DNA of 64,000 bases from Xanthomonas sp. SI (GCF_014236855.1 NZ_CP051261.1:2232001-2296000), one strand, 5' to 3'; positions 15,967 to 24,769 are shown, numbered from the stretch's first letter. The notes: generated by a model from the sequence alone, not told the origin. Program-made: numbers and translations.

Positions 15967-17120
15967 GCGAGCCGGAACTGCCGCGCATCCTGTGCGTGGA
16001 CGACGAACCCAATCTGCTGGCGGCGCTGGAGCGCAACCTGTTCGGCCAGTTCGACGTGGTCACCGCCAACGGCGGCGAGGCCGGGCTGGCCGCGATCGCC
16101 GCCGGCCCGCCATTCGCGGCGATCGTCTCGGACATGCGCATGCCGGGCATGGACGGCGCCGCGTTCCTGGCCGCGGCGCGCGCGCGCGCGCCGGACAGCG
16201 TGCGCCTGCTGTTGACCGGGCAGGCCGATGCGACCTCGGCGATCGCCGCGATCAACCAGGGCGCGATCTTCCGCTTCCTGTGCAAGCCGTGCCCGACCGA
16301 GGAACTGGTCGCCGCGCTGGAGCAGGCGGTGGCGCTGCATCGCGCCACGCTGCTGGAACGCGAGCTGCTGGAAACCACGCTGGCCGGCACCACGCGCATG
16401 CTCACCGAGGTGCTGTCGATGGTCGCGCCGTGGGCGTTCCAGCGCTCGGCGCAACTGCAGGCCTGCGTCAGCCACGTCACCGCCAAGCTGCCGTGGCCCA
16501 ACCGCTGGATGGTGGAAGTGGCCGCAGCGCTGAGCCACATCGGCTGCGTCAGCGTGCCGGGCGACATCGTGCAGCGCGAGATCGCCGGCGATGAACTGTC
16601 CGAGGAAGAGCAGAAGCTGATCGATGGGCATCCGCTGGTCGCGTACCGGCTGCTGACGGCGATCCCGCGCATGCAGCCGGTGGCCGAGATCGTGCGCTAC
16701 CAGTCGCTGCCGCCGCCGGCCGACGCCGCGCCGGACGTGGTCCGCGGCGCGCAGCTGCTGCGTGCCTCGCTGCTGCTGGTACGCGGGCTGGCGCGCAAGC
16801 TGCCGCTGGCGCACGCGGTGCAGGAACTGCGCAAGGTCGAGCCGCCGCTGCCGCGCGGCCTGATCGACGCGCTCGCCGACCTGCAGCTCAATACCCGCAG
16901 CGGCATCCGCAAGGCCAAGGTCTGCGACCTGGTGCCGGGCTGGCGCCTGGAGCAGGACGTGGTATCCAAGCGCGGCATGATGCTGCTGGCGCACGGCACC
17001 GAACTGAGCCTCACCTCGATCCTGGCCTTACGCAACCTGCAGGCGGCCGGCGCCATCGTCGAGCCGCTGCTGGTCAGCTACGGCAATCAGGAACAGTCCG
17101 GCGCGCCGGTCGCCGCCTAA
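15963..17120 (+). CDS. Response regulator with degenerate HD-GYP-like output domain
   Basis: Encodes 385 residues from the ATGA overlap. Receiver domain: CVDDEPNLLAALERN, phosphoacceptor IVSDMRMPGMDG, KPCPTEE lysine. The second half aligns in layout with HD-GYP proteins (AAALSHIGCVSVPGDIVQ, LSEEEQKLIDGHPLVAYRLL), but where active enzymes have LHDIGK this protein has LSHIGC, and the HHE-GYP segment is replaced by YQSLPPPADAAPDVV. Metal-binding residues are therefore missing and c-di-GMP hydrolysis is unlikely. It probably acts as a binding or docking output of the kinase. Confidence 0.85.
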   Translation: MSEPELPRILCVDDEPNLLAALERNLFGQFDVVTANGGEAGLAAIAAGPPFAAIVSDMRMPGMDGAAFLAAARARAPDSVRLLLTGQADATSAIAAINQGAIFRFLCKPCPTEELVAALEQAVALHRATLLERELLETTLAGTTRMLTEVLSMVAPWAFQRSAQLQACVSHVTAKLPWPNRWMVEVAAALSHIGCVSVPGDIVQREIAGDELSEEEQKLIDGHPLVAYRLLTAIPRMQPVAEIVRYQSLPPPADAAPDVVRGAQLLRASLLLVRGLARKLPLAHAVQELRKVEPPLPRGLIDALADLQLNTRSGIRKAKVCDLVPGWRLEQDVVSKRGMMLLAHGTELSLTSILALRNLQAAGAIVEPLLVSYGNQEQSGAPVAA

Positions 17121-17222
17121 TCGGCGCGCCAGCCGGCACCCGAACCGGCGCCGTGCGCGCTCACGCCGGCTGCGCGCTGGCGCCGCGTATCCTTGCGCGT
17201 CCTTTTCCGGCCCATCCTGCGC

Positions 17223-18647
17223 ATGAGCTACGCCATCGTCTGGTTCAGGCGCGATCTGCGCCTGCACGATCACCCCGCGTTGCACGCGGCGCTGGCCGCC
17301 GGGCATACGCCGGTGCCGGTGTATGTGCACAGTCCCGGCGACGAAGGCGCCTGGGCGGCCGGCGCGGCCTCGTTGAGCTGGCTGCAGCGCTCGCTGGCCG
17401 CGCTCGACGCGCAACTGCGCGCGCTGGGTTCGCGACTGATCCTGCGCCAGGGCCCGGCCGAGACCGTGCTGCGCGAGCTGATCGAAGAATGCGGCGCGAT
17501 CGCGGTGTACTGGAACCGCCGCTACGAACCGGCCACGCAGCCGCGCGACGCCCGGCTCAAGCGCGAACTGCGCGAGCAGGGCCTGCAGGTGCACAGCCAC
17601 AACGGCGCGCTGCTGTTCGAGCCGTGGCAGCTGGCGACCCAGCAGGGCGGGCCGTACAAGGTGTTCACACCGTTCTGGCGCAGCGCGCTGAGCCATTGGC
17701 AGGTGCCGGCGCTATCGCCCGCGCCGAAGACGCTGCCGCCACCGCCGCCGGCACTGCACAGCCTGCCGCTGCAGCAGCTCGGACTGGCGCCGGCGCTGGG
17801 CTGGGACCGCGGCTTCTGGGAGGTATGGCAACCGGGCGAAGCGGGCGCGCATGAAGCGCTGGAGGTGTTCGTCGACGGCGCCCTGCGCGGCTATGTCGAG
17901 GGCCGCGACCGCCCCAACCAGGTCGGCACCTCGCGCCTGTCGCCGCACCTGCATTTCGGCGAGATCGCGCCGTGGCGGATCGTCGCCGAACTGGAAAAGC
18001 ACCGCAGCGCCGCCAGCGGCGCTGCGATCGATGCCTACATCCGCCAGCTCGGCTGGCGCGACTTCGCCCATCACCTGCTGCACCATTTCCCGACCACGCC
18101 CGAGCACAACCTCAATCCGCGCTTCGCCCGGTTCCGCTGGGCCGCGCCGGATCCGACGCAGCTGCAGGCCTGGCAGCGCGGCCGCACCGGCGTGCCGATC
18201 GTCGATGCCGGCCTGCGCGAGCTGTGGCACACCGGCTGGATGCACAACCGGGTGCGGATGATCGTCGCCAGTTACCTGTGCAAGCACCTGCGCGTGCATT
18301 GGTCCGAAGGCGCGCGCTGGTTCTGGGACACGCTGGTCGATGCCGACCTGGCCAACAACACCCTCGGCTGGCAGTGGGTGGCGGGCACCGGTGCCGACGC
18401 CGCGCCGTATTTCCGCGTGTTCAATCCGGTGACCCAGGCGCAGAAGTTCGATCCGCAGGGCCGCTACATCGCGCGCTGGGTGCCGGAACTGGCGGCGCTG
18501 CCGGTGGCCGAGCGCTTCGCGCCGTGGCTGTCGCCGCAGCGCCTGGCCACCAGCGCGCCGCACTATCCACGGCAGCCGATCGTGGACCTGGCCGCCGGAC
18601 GCGACGCCGCGCTGGCCGCCTACCGCGAGACAAGCGGCGGCGGCTGA
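17223..18647 (+). CDS. phrB: Deoxyribodipyrimidine photolyase (class I CPD)
   Basis: Encodes 474 residues. The N-terminal photolyase domain (IVWFRRDLRLHDHPAL) binds the antenna chromophore. The C-terminal FAD domain shows GTSRLSPHLHFGEIAPW, WHTGWMHNRVRMIVASYL, FWDTLVDADLANNTLGWQW and FRVFNPVTQAQKFDP, the strongest signatures of light-driven pyrimidine-dimer repair. The Trp residues used for FAD photoreduction appear conserved in those blocks. The start at 17223 matches the family N-terminus. Single gene, 100 bp after the signalling operon. Confidence 0.93.
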   Translation: MSYAIVWFRRDLRLHDHPALHAALAAGHTPVPVYVHSPGDEGAWAAGAASLSWLQRSLAALDAQLRALGSRLILRQGPAETVLRELIEECGAIAVYWNRRYEPATQPRDARLKRELREQGLQVHSHNGALLFEPWQLATQQGGPYKVFTPFWRSALSHWQVPALSPAPKTLPPPPPALHSLPLQQLGLAPALGWDRGFWEVWQPGEAGAHEALEVFVDGALRGYVEGRDRPNQVGTSRLSPHLHFGEIAPWRIVAELEKHRSAASGAAIDAYIRQLGWRDFAHHLLHHFPTTPEHNLNPRFARFRWAAPDPTQLQAWQRGRTGVPIVDAGLRELWHTGWMHNRVRMIVASYLCKHLRVHWSEGARWFWDTLVDADLANNTLGWQWVAGTGADAAPYFRVFNPVTQAQKFDPQGRYIARWVPELAALPVAERFAPWLSPQRLATSAPHYPRQPIVDLAAGRDAALAAYRETSGGG

Positions 18648-18771
18648 CGCGGGCCAGCGCGGTGCCCGCGTACTGCGCCGCGGCGTGAACCGCGGCAGCG
18701 CAGGGCAGGGGGCCGCGATTGACGCCCTTCGCCGCGCCATGATTCACTCCGGCCACGCACAGGGAGCATGC

Positions 18772-20226
18772 ATGGCCACCAGCACAGCCCGCCGCAAGCC
18801 GCGGCGCGAACCGATGTCGCGTGTGGATACCGCCTGGTTGCGGATGGAGCGGCCGACCAATCCGATGATGATCACCGGCGTGCTGATGCTCGACGAGGCG
18901 CTGTCGCTGTCGCAGTTCAAGCAATTGGTGCGCAAGCGCTTCCTGTCGTTTCCGCGCTTCCAGCAAAAGCCGGTGGACACCGCCACCGGCGCCTACTGGC
19001 AACACGACGACGACTTCGACCTGGACTGGCACGTGCGCCTGTCGGCCCTGCCCGGGCGCGGCGGCAAGAAGGCGCTGGAGCGCTTCGCCGGGCAGATGGC
19101 GTCCACGCCCTTGGACAAGACCAAGCCGCTGTGGCAGTTCCATCTGATCGAACGCTACGAAGGCGGCTCGGCGCTGGTCGCGCGCATCCACCACAGCTAC
19201 GCCGACGGCATCGCCCTGGTGCAGGTGCTGCTGTCGCTGACCGACATGCAGCGGGTGCCGGAGCCCGCGGCGCAGCTCGGCCGCGCCTGGCTGAAGGACG
19301 ACGGCAAGGAGGTGGTGCGCCGGGTCGGCGCCATCGACCGCTACCTGAAACTGGGCGGACGCATGCTCGACAAGGGCCGCGAGATGTACCAGGACCCGAA
19401 CCTGGCGCAGATGCTGGCCAAGGAAGGCGGCCTGATCGGCCGCGAACTGGCCAATGCGCTGCTGCTGTCCGACGATCCGCCGACGCTGCTGCGCGGGCGC
19501 CTGGGGGTCAGCAAGCGGGTGGCCTGGGCCGCACCGCTGGACCTGGACGAAGTGAAGGCGGTCGGCCGCGCCTGCGACTGCACGGTCAACGACGTGCTGA
19601 TGGCGACCATGGCCGGCGCCCTGCGCGACTACATGCTCGAGCGCGGCGAACAGCTGGACGGGGTGACCCTGCGCGCCACGGTGCCGGTCAACCTGCGCCC
19701 GCTGGAACACGCGCGCAAGCTCGGCAACCATTTCGGGCTGGTGTTCCTGGACCTGCCGGTCGGCGAGGCCAATCCGGTGCGGCGCGTGCAGCGCGTGGCC
19801 GAGTCGATGCAGCAGCTCAAGCAGTCGCGGCAGGCGATGGTGGTGTTCGGGCTGCTGGCCGCGGTGGGCATGGCGCCGGCGGCGCTGCAGTCGCTGGCGC
19901 TGGACCTGTTCAGCCGCAAGGCGACCACCGTGGCGACCAACGTGCCGGGACCGCAGCAGCCGCTGTACCTGGCCGGCAGCCGCGTGCGCGAGATGATGTT
20001 CTGGGTGCCGCAGACCGGTTCGATCGGCGTCGGCGTGTCGATCATGAGCTACAACCACCGCGTGCACTTCGGCCTGATCGGCGACGCGCGGCTGATCCCC
20101 GACCCGGATGCGGTGATGCGCCGGATCGGCGCCGAATTCGAGAAGCTGCTGTACCTGGCGCTGATGGGCGACTGGGAGCATCCGCTGCGCGCGGTGGATG
20201 CGGACGCGCTGCTGCCGGCTTCCTGA
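18772..20226 (+). CDS. Wax ester synthase/diacylglycerol acyltransferase (WS/DGAT) family
   Basis: Encodes 484 residues from the ATG at 18772, with AGGGAG 5 nt upstream; longer starts lack spacing. The acyltransferase motif HHSYADG is at about residues 140-146, and further family blocks are VPVNLRPLEHARKLGNHFG, LPVGEANPVRRV, TNVPGPQQPLYLAG and the final SYNHRVHFGLIGDARLIPDPD. The enzyme joins acyl-CoA to fatty alcohol or diacylglycerol to make storage lipid. Whether wax ester or triacylglycerol is made cannot be told. A very basic N-terminal tail (ARRKPRREP) precedes the domain. Confidence 0.88.
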   Translation: MATSTARRKPRREPMSRVDTAWLRMERPTNPMMITGVLMLDEALSLSQFKQLVRKRFLSFPRFQQKPVDTATGAYWQHDDDFDLDWHVRLSALPGRGGKKALERFAGQMASTPLDKTKPLWQFHLIERYEGGSALVARIHHSYADGIALVQVLLSLTDMQRVPEPAAQLGRAWLKDDGKEVVRRVGAIDRYLKLGGRMLDKGREMYQDPNLAQMLAKEGGLIGRELANALLLSDDPPTLLRGRLGVSKRVAWAAPLDLDEVKAVGRACDCTVNDVLMATMAGALRDYMLERGEQLDGVTLRATVPVNLRPLEHARKLGNHFGLVFLDLPVGEANPVRRVQRVAESMQQLKQSRQAMVVFGLLAAVGMAPAALQSLALDLFSRKATTVATNVPGPQQPLYLAGSRVREMMFWVPQTGSIGVGVSIMSYNHRVHFGLIGDARLIPDPDAVMRRIGAEFEKLLYLALMGDWEHPLRAVDADALLPAS

Positions 20227-20332
20227 ACAGGGCGCATGCGGGCGCAGCGCGACCCGCGCCGCGTTCATGCCGGTCTCGCAGGCGCTTGTTTATGCTTGCT
20301 GCCACTTCAATCCAGATGTGGGAGAGAGCGCG

Positions 20333-21031
20333 ATGAAACGCACCGTGATCCAAGGCATGTCCGTGGCGCTGGCCAGCGCGCTGCTGTTGTCCGCCTGCGC
20401 CACCGGCGGTTCCTACGTGCAGCGCGACCAATACGGCAATCCGACCGAACAGCAGAACAACCGCACCGGCCGCGGCGCGCTGATCGGCACCGCGGTCGGC
20501 GTCGCCGCCGGCCTGCTCAGCGGCAGCAGCGCCACCGAGCGCCGCCAGCACGCGATGATCGGCGCCGGCATCGGCGCGCTCAGCGGCGCGGCGATCGGCA
20601 ACTACCAGGATCGCCAGGAACGCGCGCTGCGCGAGCGCACCGCCAACACCGGCATCGACGTGCGCCGCGACGGCGACAACATCACCTTGAACCTGCCCGA
20701 CGGCATCACCTTCGACTTCAACCAGTCCACGCTGAAGCCGCAGTTCTATTCGGCGCTCAACGGCGTGGCCTCGACCCTGGGCGAATACAACCAGACCATG
20801 ATCGAAGTGGTCGGGCACACCGACAGCATCGGCAGCGACGCGGTCAACCAGCGTCTGTCCGAGCAGCGTGCCGCCTCGGTGGCCGCGTACCTGACCGCGC
20901 AGGGCGTGCAGCGCGAACGCATCGAAACGCTGGGCGCGGGCAAGAAGTACCCGATCGCCGACAACAGCACCGAAGCCGGTCGCGCGCAGAACCGCCGGGT
21001 CGAGATCCGCGTGGTGCCGCTGCGCTCCTGA
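20333..21031 (+). CDS. OmpA-family lipoprotein with glycine zipper
   Basis: Encodes 232 residues. The lipobox LLLSAC gives a lipoprotein; next come a glycine zipper (GALIGTAVGVAAGLLSG, AMIGAGIGALSGAAIGNYQD) and a C-terminal OmpA/MotB peptidoglycan-binding domain (IEVVGHTDSIGSDAVNQRLSEQRA, AQNRRVEIRV). Such YfiB/YiaD-like proteins tether the outer membrane to peptidoglycan. A GGAGAGAG ribosome binding site precedes the ATG. A convergent-type stem-loop follows. Confidence 0.9.
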   Translation: MKRTVIQGMSVALASALLLSACATGGSYVQRDQYGNPTEQQNNRTGRGALIGTAVGVAAGLLSGSSATERRQHAMIGAGIGALSGAAIGNYQDRQERALRERTANTGIDVRRDGDNITLNLPDGITFDFNQSTLKPQFYSALNGVASTLGEYNQTMIEVVGHTDSIGSDAVNQRLSEQRAASVAAYLTAQGVQRERIETLGAGKKYPIADNSTEAGRAQNRRVEIRVVPLRS

Positions 21032-21059
21032 GCGGCGCCTGCCCACCCCACAAAATGCG

Positions 21060-21085
21060 AACGGGCCGCTGATGCGGCCCGTTTC
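21060..21085. terminator. Stem-loop between OmpA lipoprotein and LysR genes
   Basis: AACGGGCCGC and GCGGCCCGTT form a 10-bp stem with a TGAT loop followed by a short T run. Placed between convergent genes it can serve both; the T tract is weak. Confidence 0.65.
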
Positions 21086-21186
21086 GCGTTATGCGCCAGC
21101 TGCGCGCCGGCGTGTCCCGAGGTCGTCCCGAACTCGCCGCGCACAGGGCCGCGGCCAGCTGCCGCGGTCGCTGCGCGCCCGCCTGC

Positions 21187-22278
21187 TCAGACCAGCGCTT
21201 CTTCCTCCTGCTCCGGCGCCGGTTCCGCCTCCGCCTCCTCCAGCAGCGGCAGTTCGGCCAACTGCGGCAACGCCACGGTCTGGGTGTTCATCGCCACGCC
21301 GCTGCACAGGGTGAACTCGGCGCCGCTGTCGGCGTGTTGCGCGGCCAGCTTGACCGGGCACTGCGCCAGCATGTAATTGACGTCGAAGTTGAGCTTGTCG
21401 ACCAGGAAATCGACGAAAGCGCGCACCTTCGGCGACAGCATGCGCCCGCCCGGGAACACCGCGTTGAAATCCAGGTCCGGACCGACCCAGCCGCCGAGCA
21501 CGCGCCGTGCCTTGCCGGCCTCGATCAGCGGCTTGATCGTCGCATCGCTGGCCAGCACCAGGCCTTCGCCGCACACCAGCCCGCCAATCAGCGCGGCCGA
21601 GTCGTTGGCGACCAGGATCGGCTGGATCGCGAAGTCGCCGCTCTGCTTGCCGTTGCGTAGCGGCCAGCTGAGCCGGTTGTTGCCGTTGCGGCCATTGCTC
21701 AGCGCCAGCGTGCGGTGGTGTTGCAGGTCGTCCGGATGCAGCGGCTCGCCGTGGCGCTCGATGTAGTTGGGGCTGGCGAACACCTGGGTGCGGAAGGTGG
21801 CCAGCTTGCGCGCGACCATGGTCGAATCCAGCAGCGCGCCCATGTGCAGGGCCACGTCCACGCCCTCGGCGATCGGATCGACCTTGTCGCTGGTCATGAC
21901 CATTTCCAGGCGCACTTCCGGATGCTGCTTGTGGAATTCGCCCAGGATCGGCGCCACCCAGGAAATGCCGGCGGAGTAGGGCACGCTGAAACGCAGCCAG
22001 CCGCGCGGGCCGGCCTGCAGCTGCCCGACCGCGCTCTCGGCTTCCTCCAGTTCGCGGGCGATGCGCTGGCAATGCTCGTGATAGACCGCGCCGGCTTCGG
22101 TCAGGCCGAGGCGGCGCGTGGTCCGGTGCAGCAGGCGCGCGCCCAGGCGCGCCTCCAGATCCTGCACCTTTCTGCTGACGGTGGTCTTGGGCAGGCCGAG
22201 CGCGTTGGCCGCGGCGATGAAGCTGCCTTGTTCGACCACCTTGACGAAGATCAGGGTGTCGTTCAGATCGTGGGTCAT
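21187..22278 (-). CDS. LysR-family regulator of the efflux locus
   Basis: Encodes 363 residues. The N-terminal winged helix (LNDTLIFVKVVEQGSFIAAANALGLPKTTVSRKVQDLEARLG) is typical, followed by the substrate-binding domain (LRFSVPYSAGISWVAPILGEFHKQHPEVRLEM). It is about 60 residues longer than most relatives: after the usual end (FVDFLVDKLNF) there is a tail ending in an acidic low-complexity stretch (LLEEAEAEPAPEQEEEALV). It diverges from the SDR-MFP-RND genes, the layout of SmeRv-SmeU1VW in Stenotrophomonas, so it probably controls that locus and itself. Confidence 0.88.
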   Translation of the reverse strand: MTHDLNDTLIFVKVVEQGSFIAAANALGLPKTTVSRKVQDLEARLGARLLHRTTRRLGLTEAGAVYHEHCQRIARELEEAESAVGQLQAGPRGWLRFSVPYSAGISWVAPILGEFHKQHPEVRLEMVMTSDKVDPIAEGVDVALHMGALLDSTMVARKLATFRTQVFASPNYIERHGEPLHPDDLQHHRTLALSNGRNGNNRLSWPLRNGKQSGDFAIQPILVANDSAALIGGLVCGEGLVLASDATIKPLIEAGKARRVLGGWVGPDLDFNAVFPGGRMLSPKVRAFVDFLVDKLNFDVNYMLAQCPVKLAAQHADSGAEFTLCSGVAMNTQTVALPQLAELPLLEEAEAEPAPEQEEEALV

Positions 22279-22333
22279 GGCGGGTTCCTGAGGGGTGAGA
22301 GCGATTGGACCGGTGACGGGACGATTATTCCCC

Positions 22334-22347
22334 TTAATTCGGACTAA
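22334..22347. promoter_or_regulatory. Candidate LysR operator
   Basis: TTAATTCGGACTAA is an imperfect inverted repeat (TTA-N8-TAA) in an AT-rich patch 56 bp from the LysR start, within the 128-bp region between the LysR start and the first downstream ORF. LysR sites typically have a T-N11-A core, which this sequence contains. No footprinting evidence. Confidence 0.4.
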
Positions 22348-22406
22348 TCAAGTGCGGCTTTGACGCCTAATTTGTACGCATTCGCCGCCACCCAGGCCAT
22401 TTGCTC

Positions 22407-22631
22407 ATGCTGTTGCGCACTCTGTTCCAGTTTCTCGTCGGCGTCCGTCGCCCGAATCGGCTCGATGGTACGCCCATCGACGCGCTGGAAACCGGTTACC
22501 TCAAGGCATTTCGTGAATTCACCCCGCCGCCGCGCAGCCAGGCCGGCAGTTCGATGCAGCTCGGCCAGCGCGGCAACGGCCGACTCGGCCGGATCGCGAT
22601 TGTCCCGTTTGCGGGAGTAAAAGTCCCGTGA
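22407..22631 (+). CDS. Small ORF coupled to the SDR gene (uncertain)
   Basis: Encodes 74 residues from the ATG at 22407. Not recognised. The first third is hydrophobic-basic (MLLRTLFQFLVGVRRP), the rest Pro/Gly/Ser-rich. Its TGA overlaps the GTG start of the SDR gene in a GTGA arrangement, as true operon members do here, and third-position GC is fairly high in its first half. Against it: no clear ribosome binding site, no known counterpart in SmeRv-SmeU1 spacing, and the opposite strand is also open. It may simply be leader sequence. Confidence 0.3.
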   Translation: MLLRTLFQFLVGVRRPNRLDGTPIDALETGYLKAFREFTPPPRSQAGSSMQLGQRGNGRLGRIAIVPFAGVKVP

Positions 22632-23401
22632 GCGGGACGCTGGACCCGGAAGTGCTGGTGCTCGGCGGCACCGGCAACATCGGACTGGGCGTGGTCCGCG
22701 CCTTGCTCGAAGCCGGCAGTCCGGTCGTGGCCGTGGCGCGCGACCGCGGCCGGCTGCGCGCCTTGCGCGACCGCTACAGCGACGAACCGGCATTGGACGT
22801 GCTGCAGGGCTCGGCCGCCAACGACGCCACCGCCGCTGCCCTGGCGGCGGCGGTGGCGCAGCGGCCGCGGCCGCTGGCCGGGGTGGTCGCCAGCCTGGGC
22901 AGCCCGCTGCGCTGCGGGCGCCTGCTGGACCAGCCGGTGACCGCGCTGCGCCGGCGCATGGAAGCGGACCTGCTGCCGCATCTGGCCGCGGCCCGGCACC
23001 TGCTGCCGCTGCTGGCGCAGGCCGAGCGCGGCGGCCGCTACATCCTGCTCGGCAGCCCGTGCGCGTTGCGCGCCTGGGCCGGGCATGGCGAGAGCTCGGT
23101 GGCCGCGGCCTCGATCCGCATGCTCGCCCAGGTTCTGCACGAAGAAGCCAAGCCGCTGGGCGTGCGCGTGCAACTGCTGTCGCTGACCCATCCGGTCTGC
23201 AGCAGCGAAGCCGGCGCCGACGCCTGCCCGGAATGGTTCACCACGCTCAGCGTCGGCCGTGCCGCGGTGGCGCTGCTGGCCGACGCCGGCGTGCCGGGCC
23301 AAGCCATCGTCGACATCGACAAACACCACTACGCGCATCCACGCACCTCGTTGATGACCGCACCGCATTTTTCTCCTTCCACTCACGAGGTTTCTCCATG
23401 A
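22628..23401 (+). CDS. SDR-family protein of the efflux operon (SmeU1-like)
   Basis: Encodes 257 residues starting at GTG, with GGGAG about 10 nt upstream. The Rossmann motif LVLGGTGNIGLGVVRALLEAG (a TGxxGxG variant) is clear and the fold continues with VVAVARDRGRLRALRDR and a YILLGSPCALRAW strand. The catalytic Tyr-x-x-x-Lys of classical short-chain dehydrogenases is not seen where expected (GESSVAAASIRML), so the enzyme is atypical or non-catalytic. Similar genes lead SmeVW/MexEF-like efflux operons. Its stop overlaps the adaptor gene start (ATGA). Confidence 0.8.
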   Translation: MSGTLDPEVLVLGGTGNIGLGVVRALLEAGSPVVAVARDRGRLRALRDRYSDEPALDVLQGSAANDATAAALAAAVAQRPRPLAGVVASLGSPLRCGRLLDQPVTALRRRMEADLLPHLAAARHLLPLLAQAERGGRYILLGSPCALRAWAGHGESSVAAASIRMLAQVLHEEAKPLGVRVQLLSLTHPVCSSEAGADACPEWFTTLSVGRAAVALLADAGVPGQAIVDIDKHHYAHPRTSLMTAPHFSPSTHEVSP

Positions 23402-24606
23402 ACCCGATTCCGATGTCATTCCATTCCCCGTCGCGCGCCTTGCGCCCGCTGGCGATCGCGCTGCTGGCCGCGGCCCTGGCCGCTTGCGGCGGCAAGGCCG
23501 AGCAGCAGGGCGCGCCGCCGCCGCCGGCGGTCGGCGTGGCGCCTGCGCTACAGAAGGAAATCAGTCAGTGGGACGAGTTCAGCGGCCGCGTCGAGGCGAT
23601 CGAACACGTCGACCTGCGCCCGCGCGTGTCCGGCTACATCGACAAGGTCAACTACGTCGAAGGGCAGGAGGTGAAGAAGGGCGATGTGCTGTTCACCATC
23701 GACGCGCGCAGCTACCGCGCCGAACTGGCGCGCGCCAACGCCGAACTGGCGCGGGCGCGGACCCAGTCCAAGCTCAGCGGCAGCGAGGCGGCACGCGCCA
23801 AGAAACTGTCCGACCAGCAGGCGATCTCCACCGAGACCTGGGAGCAACGCCACGCCGCCGCCGACCAGGCCGAGGCCGACGTGCTCGCCGCGCAGGCCGC
23901 GGTGGACACCGCGCGCCTGAATCTGGAGTGGACCCAGGTCCGCGCGCCGATCGACGGCCACGCCGGCCGCGCCCTGGTCACCGCCGGCAATCTGGTCAGC
24001 GCCGGCGACAGCGCCAGCGTGCTGACCACGCTGGTGTCGCTGGACAAGGTGCATGTGTACTTCGATGCCGACGAAGGCACCTTCCTGCGCTATGCGCAGA
24101 TGGCGCGCAAGGGCGAGCGGCCCAGCGAACGCGACGGGCAGTTGCCGGTGCAGGTCGGCCTGGTCGGCGAGGACGGGTTCCCGCACGCCGGCAGGGTCGA
24201 TTTCCTGGATAACCAGATCACCAGCAGCACCGGCACCATCCGCGTGCGCGCCGTGCTCGACAACGCCGATCGCAGCTTCACCCCGGGCCTGTTCGCCCGC
24301 GTGCGCCTGCTCGGCAGCGGCCGCTTCAACGCGCTGCTGATCGACGACCGCTCGGTGCTGACCGACCAGGACCGCAAGTACGTCTACGTCGTCGACAAGG
24401 ACGGCAAGGCGCAGCGTCGCGACGTGCAGCTGGGACGCAGCGCCGAAGGCCTGCGCATCGTGCTCGGCGGGCTCAACGCCGGCGACCGGGTCATCGTCGA
24501 CGGGGTGCAGAAAGTGTTCATGCCGGGCATGCCGGTGCAGGCCAAGCCGGTGGCCCTGGCCACGACTTCGCCGGCCGCCGCACGCAAGGCCGTCGCCCTC
24601 GACTGA
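23398..24606 (+). CDS. RND efflux periplasmic adaptor (membrane fusion protein, SmeV/MexE-like)
   Basis: Encodes 402 residues. A lipoprotein signal peptide (LLAAALAACGG) is followed by the lipoyl half (RVSGYIDKVNYVEGQEVKKGDVLFTID), an alpha-hairpin rich in Ala/Glu/Arg, the second lipoyl half (VRAPIDGHAGRALVTAGNLV), the beta-barrel (VDFLDNQITSSTGTIRVRAVLDN) and the membrane-proximal domain. It would join the inner-membrane pump to an outer-membrane channel. The adaptor reading frame itself is intact, but its pump is broken and no channel gene follows, so it may be non-functional now. Confidence 0.9.
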   Translation: MNPIPMSFHSPSRALRPLAIALLAAALAACGGKAEQQGAPPPPAVGVAPALQKEISQWDEFSGRVEAIEHVDLRPRVSGYIDKVNYVEGQEVKKGDVLFTIDARSYRAELARANAELARARTQSKLSGSEAARAKKLSDQQAISTETWEQRHAAADQAEADVLAAQAAVDTARLNLEWTQVRAPIDGHAGRALVTAGNLVSAGDSASVLTTLVSLDKVHVYFDADEGTFLRYAQMARKGERPSERDGQLPVQVGLVGEDGFPHAGRVDFLDNQITSSTGTIRVRAVLDNADRSFTPGLFARVRLLGSGRFNALLIDDRSVLTDQDRKYVYVVDKDGKAQRRDVQLGRSAEGLRIVLGGLNAGDRVIVDGVQKVFMPGMPVQAKPVALATTSPAAARKAVALD

Positions 24607-24769
24607 GTCGCCTCCGACTGACGCCGGAGGCGCGCACAGCGTCGTAGACCGGCCGCGCTGGCGGCCGGTGTTTGCAGGTCGGGCCACCGTCGTGGCCCGG
24701 CGTCGCCGCCGCTTTGCCCGCATTCCTGTTCGGCCATCCGTTTCACCTTAGTTTCCAGGACCACCACCC

